Shown here: positions 52,365 to 60,466 of the stretch, piece after piece
Numbering within the stretch: the stretch's first letter is position 1
Layout of the letters: each line of letters opens with the position of its first letter
Source of the DNA: Bacillota bacterium
GTDB taxonomy: Bacteria; Bacillota; Clostridia; Lachnospirales; Lachnospiraceae
Length of the DNA: 64,000 nt
Assembly (NCBI GenBank): GCA_023399055.1
Contig: JAEWQV010000034.1
Span: 357,721 to 421,720 of the forward strand
Reading direction: 5' to 3'
Position numbers and translations under genes: made by a program
The notes under the pieces: generated by a model
What the model was told of the DNA's origin: nothing
The model's database searches: none
What the model saw: the letters and a program-made list of their open reading frames with translations, nothing else

Positions 52365-53204
52365 ATGAAAATGCCTATTAAAAAGAAAACTTGGTTTAGT
52401 AAAACTTTAATATACATAGTATTGATTGTTGGGGCATTCGTAGCACTCTTTCCTTTTATATGGATGATACTCACCTCCATTAAATCGACGAGTGAAGCGA
52501 TGATCATACCGCCAACTATATTCCCAAAGCAGATACGAATTGATAATTATACGTTAATAACCACGAAGCTTCCGTTTTTTAAGATATATTTGAATACAAT
52601 TGTTTCTGCTGTTGTTACTGTCGCAGCACAGCTTGTATTCTGCTCCATGGCAGCATATGCCTTTGCAAGAATACAATTCCCGGGCAGAAATATCATTTTT
52701 ATCACGATGTTAGCGGTATTAATGGTACCAGGTACATTTTTTATCCTGCCACAATATAGAATGATGTATAGTATGGGACTTTTAAATACGATTCCAGCAC
52801 TGTTCTTACCTAATTTGTTCAGTGCTATGGGAACCTTCCTGCTTAGACAATTCTTTCTATCCTTACCACAGGAATTGGAAGATGCGGCTTATATTGATGG
52901 ATGTAATCGTGGTAGAGTATTTATAAGTATTATGCTTCCGCTTATTAAACCTGGTCTGGTGTCCTTGGGTATTTTGACCTTTAAGTTTGCCTGGAACGAT
53001 TTAATGTGGCCTCTTATTGTTAATACCTCAACCGATAAGATGACCTTGTCGGCAGCATTATCTTATTTACAGGGACAGTATGTAACTGATTATCCAGGGG
53101 TTATGGCAGGAGCTATTATGTCGGTAGTTCCGATTATCGTAATTTTTGCAATTTTTCAGAAACAGTTTATTGAAGGTGTTGCTCACACTGGAATAAAAGG
53201 CTAG
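52365..53204 (+). CDS. Sugar ABC transporter permease (MalG/UgpE type)
   Basis: Second membrane subunit, 279 residues, starting 5 nt after its partner with AAGGAG inside the spacer/preceding end. Six helices (first: LIYIVLIVGAFVALFPFIWMILTS). The EAA loop is LEDAAYIDGCNRGRVFISIMLPL. The C-terminal FQKQFIEGVAHTGIKG is family-typical. Last gene of the plus-strand sugar operon before a shared bidirectional terminator. Confidence 0.92.
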   Translation: MKMPIKKKTWFSKTLIYIVLIVGAFVALFPFIWMILTSIKSTSEAMIIPPTIFPKQIRIDNYTLITTKLPFFKIYLNTIVSAVVTVAAQLVFCSMAAYAFARIQFPGRNIIFITMLAVLMVPGTFFILPQYRMMYSMGLLNTIPALFLPNLFSAMGTFLLRQFFLSLPQELEDAAYIDGCNRGRVFISIMLPLIKPGLVSLGILTFKFAWNDLMWPLIVNTSTDKMTLSAALSYLQGQYVTDYPGVMAGAIMSVVPIIVIFAIFQKQFIEGVAHTGIKG

Positions 53205-53351
53205 ATGAATAGTATGCTTGATAAATCAACATCTAAATGTTAGTAAAATTAGTTGTTGCGGTATTTTCACACGGACTTCAAATTACAATTGGAATCCCCT
53301 AAGGGAATTGATTAATTGATCAATCATACATTGTTCTGTGAAGATAAGAAG

Positions 53352-53402
53352 AAAAACAGATTGTAATTTAGTTAACGAGCATAAACTACAATCTGTTTTT
53401 TT
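53352..53402. terminator. Bidirectional terminator between the permease and glycosidase genes
   Basis: Perfect 14-bp stem AAAAACAGATTGTA/TACAATCTGTTTTT (53352-53365, 53387-53400) with T-runs on both strands; the genes on either side converge. Confidence 0.9.
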
Positions 53403-53437
53403 GTTTATTAATCTTCTGGTTTCTGTGTATCTTTTAT

Positions 53438-54889
53438 TTACAAAATAATAGGTTCAAATCTTAAACGAAACTCTGGTAATTTAGGCAGAGCTGTGTAGTA
53501 ATTGGTAGTCCAATCCTCACCTTGGGATGGATCGTTCTCACCGGAAGCAGGAGGAGCAAAAAGCTTTAAGGTAAGATCACAAGCACCTGTAAGTGGCTTT
53601 TCGAAGAAGGCTGGCATGAAGTCGATGGTCTTAACACCAGGAGCTTTGTAGAACCAACGTCCGTTTAACTCCATCATTAAGTTTAAGTGTTTCAGTTCGT
53701 CGTCAAAATTAACCTCTGCAAATGCTGGATTATTATCAAAATGTAATGGTACGGAAAGTCCAGTTGAATCTTCAAAGCTGCCCCATCTTAAAGTAACAGG
53801 GAACGCTGCTTCCTCGGACTGTGTCATGCTTGGATAGAAATACTCATCTTGAATAATTTCTTTATAAGCCTTAAGAGCCGGTTGCTCTATACCTACTTCT
53901 TTGTTGTTGGGGTCAGTAATCTCAAGGCCTAGACGACCGTCATCTCTAAATTGATAGAAGGTGAAGCCGGAGAACCAGTCAGCAGGCTCGTCTTTTAACA
54001 TCTTACAGAATTCCTGAATCATTTTTACTTGATCATAAGGACCAGTAACGTCACCATCTGAGTTGAATTCGGACATAACCATAGGCTTCTTAGCGCCATC
54101 GCTTAGGAAGCTGAAACGCTCATAACTACGTTTGGTTAATTCATAGGTTTTTTCTACTGTATCTCTTTTGAAGGTAGTGCCGCCACGCTCTGCAACATCA
54201 TAAGGCCAGCCCCAATGCAGTGCCATATATTTGTCTACGGACCAGATGTCAGTATGACGAACTGCTTCTGCAAACTCTACTTCCTTCTCCATCTCTTCTT
54301 TTTCGAGGTCTTCAATACCACCGATGCATAGGATGGTCTGAACATTAGGAGCGTATTCCTTAATAATCTTGTGGAAACGAATAAAGAAGTCTGCAACCTC
54401 TTGATAAGTACAACGTTTGTTAAAGGAGAACCAGTTACCGGTAGCTTCATGGTTAATACGAAGATACATACGGCCAAAGGTTGTCAAATCTTTAGCGATA
54501 GCTATCAGATGTTCATCACTTACATGCGGGTCTACAGTAATGGTAAGAAGTACGTCCTGACCATGACGTCTAACATCTCTCATACAGGTAAATGGCTCAT
54601 CCTGAAGATTACCATTTAAACCACCTTTATAGGTGAAATAATCATCGTAAGGATAATCCCAAGCAAAGGATACACTGTCACTGGCATGTACCACACTTGC
54701 ACGTCCTGGCCAGCCTTTATCCAATGGATAGTAACAATACATTAAGTTAATGGATCTATGTGGTCTGCCTAGCTTATGAAGTATATAATCTTGATTAACA
54801 TAACTGCCTCTTTCACTACCGACACTAAGATCTACAGCACATTTTGCTGGACCCATGGTTAAATGAAAGGCTTTTAATTGATCACTCAT
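53438..54889 (-). CDS. Cytoplasmic glycoside-hydrolase-like protein (clan GH-A barrel)
   Basis: A 483-residue protein without a signal peptide. The centre looks like a TIM-barrel glycosidase. A candidate acid/base Glu in MYLRINHEATGNWFSF resembles the R-x-x-HE-x-NG region of GH26. A candidate nucleophile Glu in KPMVMSEFNSDGD ends a strand, and FTFYQFRDDGRLG follows. A C-terminal beta domain (about 370-483) contains NFDDELKHLNLMMELNGRW. The exact family is not recognised. AGGAGG precedes the ATG and a promoter lies upstream. Its place opposite the sugar importer suggests that it cleaves the imported oligosaccharide. Confidence 0.65.
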   Translation of the reverse strand: MSDQLKAFHLTMGPAKCAVDLSVGSERGSYVNQDYILHKLGRPHRSINLMYCYYPLDKGWPGRASVVHASDSVSFAWDYPYDDYFTYKGGLNGNLQDEPFTCMRDVRRHGQDVLLTITVDPHVSDEHLIAIAKDLTTFGRMYLRINHEATGNWFSFNKRCTYQEVADFFIRFHKIIKEYAPNVQTILCIGGIEDLEKEEMEKEVEFAEAVRHTDIWSVDKYMALHWGWPYDVAERGGTTFKRDTVEKTYELTKRSYERFSFLSDGAKKPMVMSEFNSDGDVTGPYDQVKMIQEFCKMLKDEPADWFSGFTFYQFRDDGRLGLEITDPNNKEVGIEQPALKAYKEIIQDEYFYPSMTQSEEAAFPVTLRWGSFEDSTGLSVPLHFDNNPAFAEVNFDDELKHLNLMMELNGRWFYKAPGVKTIDFMPAFFEKPLTGACDLTLKLFAPPASGENDPSQGEDWTTNYYTALPKLPEFRLRFEPIIL

Positions 54890-54970
54890 CTCGTAATCCT
54901 CCTAATAATATAAGACAGTTTTTCATTCAATTTTTCTATAGTGATATGGATGAAACTGCCTACTAATTTT

Positions 54971-55000
54971 AGTATAACATATCCATAAACTTCTATACAA
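54971..55000 (-). promoter_or_regulatory. Promoter of the glycosidase-like gene
   Basis: Minus strand: TTGTAT (55000-54995), 18 nt, TATACT (54976-54971), with a TGT just before the -10 (extended type). Confidence 0.5.
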
Positions 55001-55097
55001 TGTAGTAAATTAGCTATGATGGGATATAAGATGTATTATTTTTACCGTAATTAATATAAGTAACGATTGATAAGGAGGAACGCTTCAAGAAACCCTA

Positions 55098-55126
55098 TTG
55101 AAAGAAGGAAATGAATGACTTATAGT
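55098..55126 (+). promoter_or_regulatory. Promoter of the ferredoxin-ASKHA gene
   Basis: TTGAAA (55098-55103), 17 nt, TATAGT (55121-55126). The leader to 55239 is about 105 nt and holds a small CGCT/AGCG hairpin (around 55169-55184). No cobalamin-riboswitch B12 box was seen. The rest of 54890-55097 holds only the divergent promoter. Confidence 0.55.
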
Positions 55127-55238
55127 AATATTAAAGAGCCCGTGAGCGTTAAAAGCAATTTAATTTATATCGCTTCATTTAGCGGTACGTTTAGTTTTAG
55201 TTGATGTAGATACGGTCTTATATAGAGAGGTAGAACGG

Positions 55239-56819
55239 ATGCAGCAAGAAGAGAATAAGTCAGTTAAAGTTACTATATTAGATGGTGACAAGAACATAGA
55301 GTTTGAATATAATCCAAACATCAGTATTCTGGAGGCAATTGGCAAGCAAGGGGTCTATCTGGCTGCTACCTGCGGTCAAAGGGGTACCTGTGGAAAATGT
55401 AAGGTTCAGCTAGTGAAAGGTGAATTAAGAATAAGTGATGCAGATCAAAAGAAATTTACAGAACTGGAATTATCCAAGGGCTATCGCCTTGCCTGCAAAG
55501 CTTATCCCAAAGATAATTGTACCATACGCATCGCGGGCGAAACAGATGCTGATTTTAAAGTAATTACAGACAATACAGTATATCAGACTATGCAAAGCAT
55601 AGATAAGGAAGAGGGTTATGCAGTTGCAATCGATATTGGTACCACAACAATTGTTATGTCATTGATTGGCCTTTCTAGTAGGAGAGTGCAAAACACCTTC
55701 TCGAGTATTAATAAACAAAGAGCTTATGGTGCAGATGTGGTATCAAGAATTAAAGCTGCCAATGAGGGAAAGGGAAAGGAACTAAGGGAGAGCATTCAAA
55801 AGGATTTATTGACAGGTCTACAAGCTCTACTGGAACAGTCAGGAATAGATAACGCACTGTTAAAAAGAATTGTAATTGCAGCCAACACCACCATGGTACA
55901 CCTGCTCCTTGGATACTCGTGTGAGACCCTAGGTAGTTTTCCGTTTATACCGGTTCAACTAGATATCCTTCATCGTACGTTTGAAGAAGTATTTAATACC
56001 AATGATTGCCGGGCGGAGGTAACAATTCTCCCGGGTATCTCTGCCTTTGTAGGCAGCGACATTACAGCGGGATTATATGCTTGTAATTTTGATGAGAAGC
56101 AAAAAATTAATCTTTTTATCGACCTTGGTACCAATGGAGAGATGGCAATTGGGAACAAAGATAGAATTTTAGTAAGTTCGACGGCAGCAGGACCAGCCTT
56201 TGAAGGTGGGAATATTCTTTGCGGAGTAGGAAGTGTTGCTGGAGCTATCTGCAAGGTTGAGCTCCGTGGAGCTTTATCGGAGCTTGAAACAATTGGTGGT
56301 AAACCACCCATTGGAATCTGTGGAACCGGTGTGGTAGAGATAACTGCAGAACTGCTTCGTACGGGACTAATCGATGAAACAGGACTCCTAGTAGATGCAT
56401 ATTTCGAGGAGGGGTATGAACTTTCAAGAGACTTGCGGAGGAAACCAATTCTCTTTACTCAAAAAGATATACGTGAGATACAGTTGGCAAAGGCAGCAAT
56501 TCGCGCTGGAATTGAGATACTAATGCGCCGATATGGCTGCAGGTACGAGGATATAGAATGTTTATATCTGGCAGGCGGGTTCGGCTATCAGCTAAACCTG
56601 GAGAAAGCGATACGAATTGGACTATTGCCGGAGGAACTTCGTGGAAGAATGAAAGCTATTGGTAACAGTGCCCTTGCTGGAGCAATAAAATATTTGTTGG
56701 AGGAAGCTGCAGATAGGCGTCTTGCTTTAATAAAACAGGTAACTTGTGAAATTCATTTATCAAAAGATGAGGATTTTAATGAACTTTATTTACAGCAAAT
56801 GTACTTCCTCAATAATTAA
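55239..56819 (+). CDS. 2Fe-2S ferredoxin-ASKHA protein (corrinoid activator, DUF4445)
   Basis: Resembles reductive activators of corrinoid-dependent enzymes (RACE, such as RACo), which use ATP to drive low-potential reduction of a cobalt(II) corrinoid protein. The 526 residues start with a plant-type ferredoxin domain: the cysteine pattern is CGQRGTCGKCK plus a later Cys in YRLACKAY. ATP-binding ASKHA halves follow, with VAIDIGTTTIVMSLIGL, FIDLGTNGEMAIG, STAAGPAFEGG and YLAGGFGYQLNLEKA. It is slightly shorter than RACo, lacking most of the linker. No corrinoid protein or methyltransferase gene is adjacent, so the partner must be elsewhere. Confidence 0.87.
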   Translation: MQQEENKSVKVTILDGDKNIEFEYNPNISILEAIGKQGVYLAATCGQRGTCGKCKVQLVKGELRISDADQKKFTELELSKGYRLACKAYPKDNCTIRIAGETDADFKVITDNTVYQTMQSIDKEEGYAVAIDIGTTTIVMSLIGLSSRRVQNTFSSINKQRAYGADVVSRIKAANEGKGKELRESIQKDLLTGLQALLEQSGIDNALLKRIVIAANTTMVHLLLGYSCETLGSFPFIPVQLDILHRTFEEVFNTNDCRAEVTILPGISAFVGSDITAGLYACNFDEKQKINLFIDLGTNGEMAIGNKDRILVSSTAAGPAFEGGNILCGVGSVAGAICKVELRGALSELETIGGKPPIGICGTGVVEITAELLRTGLIDETGLLVDAYFEEGYELSRDLRRKPILFTQKDIREIQLAKAAIRAGIEILMRRYGCRYEDIECLYLAGGFGYQLNLEKAIRIGLLPEELRGRMKAIGNSALAGAIKYLLEEAADRRLALIKQVTCEIHLSKDEDFNELYLQQMYFLNN

Positions 56820-56930
56820 ATGGGACTATTTACTAAATTGTCATAATATGTTTAAATATAGTGTTATAGAATAAAAATAGGAATTAATATATTTACCTGA
56901 AGTAAAATAAATAAGGGGAGAGTATTAAGA

Positions 56931-58343
56931 ATGAACAAAAGATTGCAGGTTTTAATTATTTCAGTATTATCCTTTCTAATTCTTTTAGTTAGTTCGCTTT
57001 ACCTAAGTGAGCCTTATGTAGTTTCAGCTGCAACCAAAACTTCAGTAGCACTAAGTTCAAAAGAAAGCTATCTGGTGAAAGGGGAAGCTACTACCCTTAA
57101 GGTAACAGGTACTTCAAAAAAAGCTATCTGGTCCTCGACGAATAAGTCGGTGGCGACAGTATCAAGTTCCGGAAAGGTAACAGCAGTTAGATATGGTACT
57201 ACCTCCATTAAAGCGAAGGTAAACAATCAGACATATACCTGTAAAGTAGTGGTTATAGACCCAACAGAGATTAGCTTTGAACCATACGATACAACCGTAA
57301 TTGTAGGTGGCAATAGCGTTGCTTTAAATCCTACATCTGATGCTTATAGTGCAGCAGCAATTAAAAAAATGGGACTTACCTACAAGGTAAGTGGCAATTC
57401 TGGGGTAAAGGTCAGTAGTTCAGGCAAAGTTACAGCTACAAAAGCTGGCGCCTTTAAGGTGGAAGCCTCGATTCACGGGAAGAAGATTAAGACTGTCTCA
57501 ATGAAAGCTGCCACCTTTGATGGATTTACGGTAAATGAAATTTATTTGAGTTCCTATAGCTTCGAGAACTGGAACTTTGTAGGCTTTGCAGGAAATCTTA
57601 CACCGAAATATGATGATATAAAGGTAACTGTCTCTGACAGTGCAATGGCAACAGTAGAATTAAATTATGTTATTAATCTGGATAGTAATGAGAAGCGTTA
57701 TAATGGAATCTATTTATATGGTGGTATTGATGGAACGTGCAAGGTATCAGTAACTATTTCGGGAGTTACCAAAACGTTAAAGGTCATCGTAGGGGATGGT
57801 TTAACAAGATTGGATCCGCTGGAGGCTGTGAAACAGAACGATTTCAGTGGCTATACGGGAAATCCCTTGATTGCATTGACGGCAATCAGAAAATTCATTG
57901 ATGACAATCATCTGTTATCTACCTCCTTAACGGACCGGGAGAAAATTAAAATCATTCAGGACTATATAATAGATACTTATTCTGGGCGAGAAGTTGATGA
58001 TGAAGTTACAGGTTCCATTTCAGGCGTGTTTTTAACAGGCAGCGGTGTATGTGCATCCTATGCCGATACCATCTGCTTTCTTTTTGAATGTATAGGACTT
58101 GAGGTATATTACGTAAGTGGAGTAGCAGACAATGGAGTTGTAGTCGCTGGGCATGCTTGGAATAGAGTAAAATTAGAGGGAGAGTGGTACTATATTGATG
58201 CCTATTGGAATGCTGGTCTGGGAAATACGAAGAAATATTATTTGACAAAGACACTTTGGAGTGATCACACGGCACGAGAAGAAGCTTCCTACTATGACTA
58301 TTGGAAGGGTAGTTACCCCCTCTATAGTGATTGTTTTTGGTAA
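56931..58343 (+). CDS. Secreted Ig-like (Big_2) protein with transglutaminase-like domain
   Basis: Exported 470-residue protein. Signal peptide: LIISVLSFLILLVSSLYL, cleavage near SAA (about residue 35). Bacterial Ig-like domain type 2 at about 38-110 (AIWSSTNKSVATVSSSGKVT, YGTTSIKAKV), and a second partial repeat up to about 195. A C-terminal transglutaminase-like cysteine protease fold has Cys374 in GSGVCASYAD, His408 in AGHAWNRV and Asp423 in WYYIDAYW, the complete triad. Such proteins are thought to modify or cleave cell-surface proteins or peptides. GGGGAGAG before the ATG. Monocistronic, strong terminator after. Confidence 0.85.
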   Translation: MNKRLQVLIISVLSFLILLVSSLYLSEPYVVSAATKTSVALSSKESYLVKGEATTLKVTGTSKKAIWSSTNKSVATVSSSGKVTAVRYGTTSIKAKVNNQTYTCKVVVIDPTEISFEPYDTTVIVGGNSVALNPTSDAYSAAAIKKMGLTYKVSGNSGVKVSSSGKVTATKAGAFKVEASIHGKKIKTVSMKAATFDGFTVNEIYLSSYSFENWNFVGFAGNLTPKYDDIKVTVSDSAMATVELNYVINLDSNEKRYNGIYLYGGIDGTCKVSVTISGVTKTLKVIVGDGLTRLDPLEAVKQNDFSGYTGNPLIALTAIRKFIDDNHLLSTSLTDREKIKIIQDYIIDTYSGREVDDEVTGSISGVFLTGSGVCASYADTICFLFECIGLEVYYVSGVADNGVVVAGHAWNRVKLEGEWYYIDAYWNAGLGNTKKYYLTKTLWSDHTAREEASYYDYWKGSYPLYSDCFW

Positions 58344-58395
58344 ATATAAGCAAACAATGAAAAGACGATACTTAAATAATCTGTTATTTTATAGT

Positions 58396-58443
58396 AAAAG
58401 AATGGGAGTACTTCAATTAGGAAAGTAACCCATTCTTTTTTTT
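58396..58443 (+). terminator. Terminator after the transglutaminase-like gene
   Basis: AAAAGAATGGG/CCCATTCTTTT (58396-58406, 58429-58439), inner TACTT/AAGTA, then a T-run to 58443. Confidence 0.88.
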
Positions 58444-58460
58444 GTCTGTGCTAATGTAAT

Positions 58461-58712
58461 TTAACAGATAACAAAGACAATAGTTACAGTAATAGTAATT
58501 ATTATTACCATAATCGCCAAATAATTAAAACGTTTTAGAGGTATCGTATCCATTAAATGTAAAATATGAGAAAATGTGAGAAAGAGTATGGGAAAAAGAG
58601 CAAATAGGATAAAAATAGTACTTTTTAGACGATAATCAACATATGAATCAAATATGGTTAAGATGCTAAATAAAAAGCTACATATTATAATATTATAATA
58701 TTTAAAATATTT
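58461..58712 (-). other. Open hydrophobic frame, possibly a decayed membrane gene
   Basis: The 58444-58787 gap has no convincing gene. On the minus strand, 83 codons from 58712 to a stop at 58461 stay open and read as three strongly hydrophobic segments (for example IFILFALFPILFLTF and YLAIMVIIITITVTIVFVIC). The only ATG in frame is at 58553, leaving 30 residues. A separate ATG at 58738 opens a neighbouring frame, and neither has a ribosome site. AT-rich DNA can produce such a frame by chance. Confidence 0.25.
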
Positions 58713-58787
58713 TTATGTATATAAGTCGATATTACCATATGCAATTGTAAATAAAAAAGTAGTAGTTATTACTGAAAGGAAGCATTG

Positions 58788-60314
58788 ATGAGAACGGCAT
58801 TAGTTATTGATGATATCAAGTCGAATAGAATATTTATGGAAAAGTGCCTTCAAGAAGAAGGTTTTTCTGTTGTATCCACCTATAATGGTACTGATGCTTT
58901 AAAGTTAATGGAGAAACAGTCTTTTGATATTGTTTTTATGGATATGAGACTGCCCAGTATGAGTGGTATGCAGATTATAAAACGCATGAAGGAAAATTTA
59001 ATTGATATACCGGTAGCTGTTGTTACAGCCTATGGGACGGCTAACAACGCGATAGAGTGTTTGGATAATGGGGTTATTGCATATATAAGAAAACCGCTGT
59101 CAGGTGATCGTTTTAAAAAGTGTATTATTGATATTAATCGTAAGTTGGATAATCTTCGACATAAAAGTTTTCTTCAAAAGGTATTGGATATAAATGAAAA
59201 CAATAAGACGAAGTATGCTTCTGCAGAGAAATTAGCAGATGAAACAATTTATCAGCAGGCAGAATTAATTCATCGAAACAAGTCGCTGACGGATTTGTTT
59301 AATATAATCCCGAATACGGTTCTTATTCTGAATAACGAACGACAAATCATATATTCAAATTCTTATTTTTTAGAAATGATAGCGGTTAATAACGAAGCCC
59401 CAATCGGACTGCGTCCGGGGGAAATACTTAATTGCGTTCATGCCTATAAAGATACCAATGGATGTGGAACCATGGAGTGCTGTAGTTTATGCGGCTCTGT
59501 TCAAGCAATTATTCAAACTCAGAGAACCAAGAAAGCAACACAAAGAGAATGTCTGATGAACTATAAGGATGGAGACGTTGTCATTAGTCGGGAATTGCTG
59601 ATTTCAGTAACCCCAGCGGATCACATCCTGGAAGGTGCAACTATTTTCATTGTGAAAGATATTAGCAGTGAGAAATTTAAAACCAACATGGAACGAATAT
59701 TTTTTCATGATCTGCTTAATACGTCAGGGTCCATCAAATGTATGGCAGAGTGCGCTGAAAAAGCGGATGAGATGCATGAAATGCAGCGATATGTAAGTCA
59801 CATTAATGAATCCACAGATTTTATGATTGATGAAATAATGTCACAAAGGCTATTATTATCAGCAGAAAAGAATGAAGTGCAGCTAGATGTAACGGAAGTT
59901 TCTTTGAATAATGTGGTTAATTCCATAATAAGACACTACATAGACTATGAATGTGAAATTGCATTTGAAGCCCGAGATATAATTGTTATAAGTGATGAGG
60001 TATTAATAACTCGGGTGGTAGCAAATATGGTGAAAAATGCAGTAGAAGCAAGCAGTAAAACGATTACAATTAATATAACAGATTATGATACGTATGTAGA
60101 TATATCAGTACATAATGAAGGCTATATGTCTAAGGAAGTGCAATTACAGGTATTTAAAAAGTTCTTTTCCACAAAAGGGAGTGGACGAGGAATTGGAACC
60201 TATGGAATGAAATTAATTGGTGAGGGGTCGTTAAAGGGGAAGGTTTGGTTTGAAAGTAACGCTGATGCTGGTACTACATTTATTTTTAGATTACCACATT
60301 GCTTACCCGAGTAA
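58788..60314 (+). CDS. Response regulator-PAS-histidine kinase hybrid
   Basis: Single-chain two-component protein of 508 residues, predicted soluble. N-terminal receiver (1-125) with acidic VIDD, phospho-Asp52 in VFMDMRLPSM and IRKPL. Then a coiled coil and a PAS domain with the cysteine series LNCVHAYKDTNGCGTMECCSLCG (about residues 222-245), found in other PAS kinases and perhaps metal- or redox-sensing. A dimerisation helix follows with the candidate phospho-His307 in FFHDLLNTSG. The C-terminal ATPase has MVKNAVEAS (N box) and GSGRGIGTYGMKLI (G box). The ATG at 58788 is preferred over a TTG at 58785 because AAAGGA lies 7 nt upstream. Confidence 0.87.
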   Translation: MRTALVIDDIKSNRIFMEKCLQEEGFSVVSTYNGTDALKLMEKQSFDIVFMDMRLPSMSGMQIIKRMKENLIDIPVAVVTAYGTANNAIECLDNGVIAYIRKPLSGDRFKKCIIDINRKLDNLRHKSFLQKVLDINENNKTKYASAEKLADETIYQQAELIHRNKSLTDLFNIIPNTVLILNNERQIIYSNSYFLEMIAVNNEAPIGLRPGEILNCVHAYKDTNGCGTMECCSLCGSVQAIIQTQRTKKATQRECLMNYKDGDVVISRELLISVTPADHILEGATIFIVKDISSEKFKTNMERIFFHDLLNTSGSIKCMAECAEKADEMHEMQRYVSHINESTDFMIDEIMSQRLLLSAEKNEVQLDVTEVSLNNVVNSIIRHYIDYECEIAFEARDIIVISDEVLITRVVANMVKNAVEASSKTITINITDYDTYVDISVHNEGYMSKEVQLQVFKKFFSTKGSGRGIGTYGMKLIGEGSLKGKVWFESNADAGTTFIFRLPHCLPE

Positions 60315-60421
60315 ATAACATATAGTTATATGGAAAGGCATACAGCATATAGTTCCTGTAAAAAGATTTAGAGTTATATACGAAAGCGTAAAAGACATGT
60401 TAAATACTTGAATATGAACAT

Positions 60422-60466
60422 AAGGAGGGATTAATGTATTAAAATAATACATTAATCAAGAATATT
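60422..60466 (+). promoter_or_regulatory. Ribosome site, two-codon mini-gene and hairpin before the chemoreceptor
   Basis: A strong AAGGAGGG (60422-60429) is 4 nt from ATG TAT TAA (60434-60442), a two-codon frame. A perfect 12-bp hairpin, GATTAATGTATT/AATACATTAATC (60429-60440, 60446-60457), separates it from the real ATG at 60467, which has no other clear ribosome site. Folding would bring the site to about 9 nt from that ATG. Confidence 0.6.

Noticed and set aside
54890..55238. Cobalamin riboswitch before the corrinoid activator
   Set aside because: No recognisable B12 box or the conserved core; only ordinary promoters were found.
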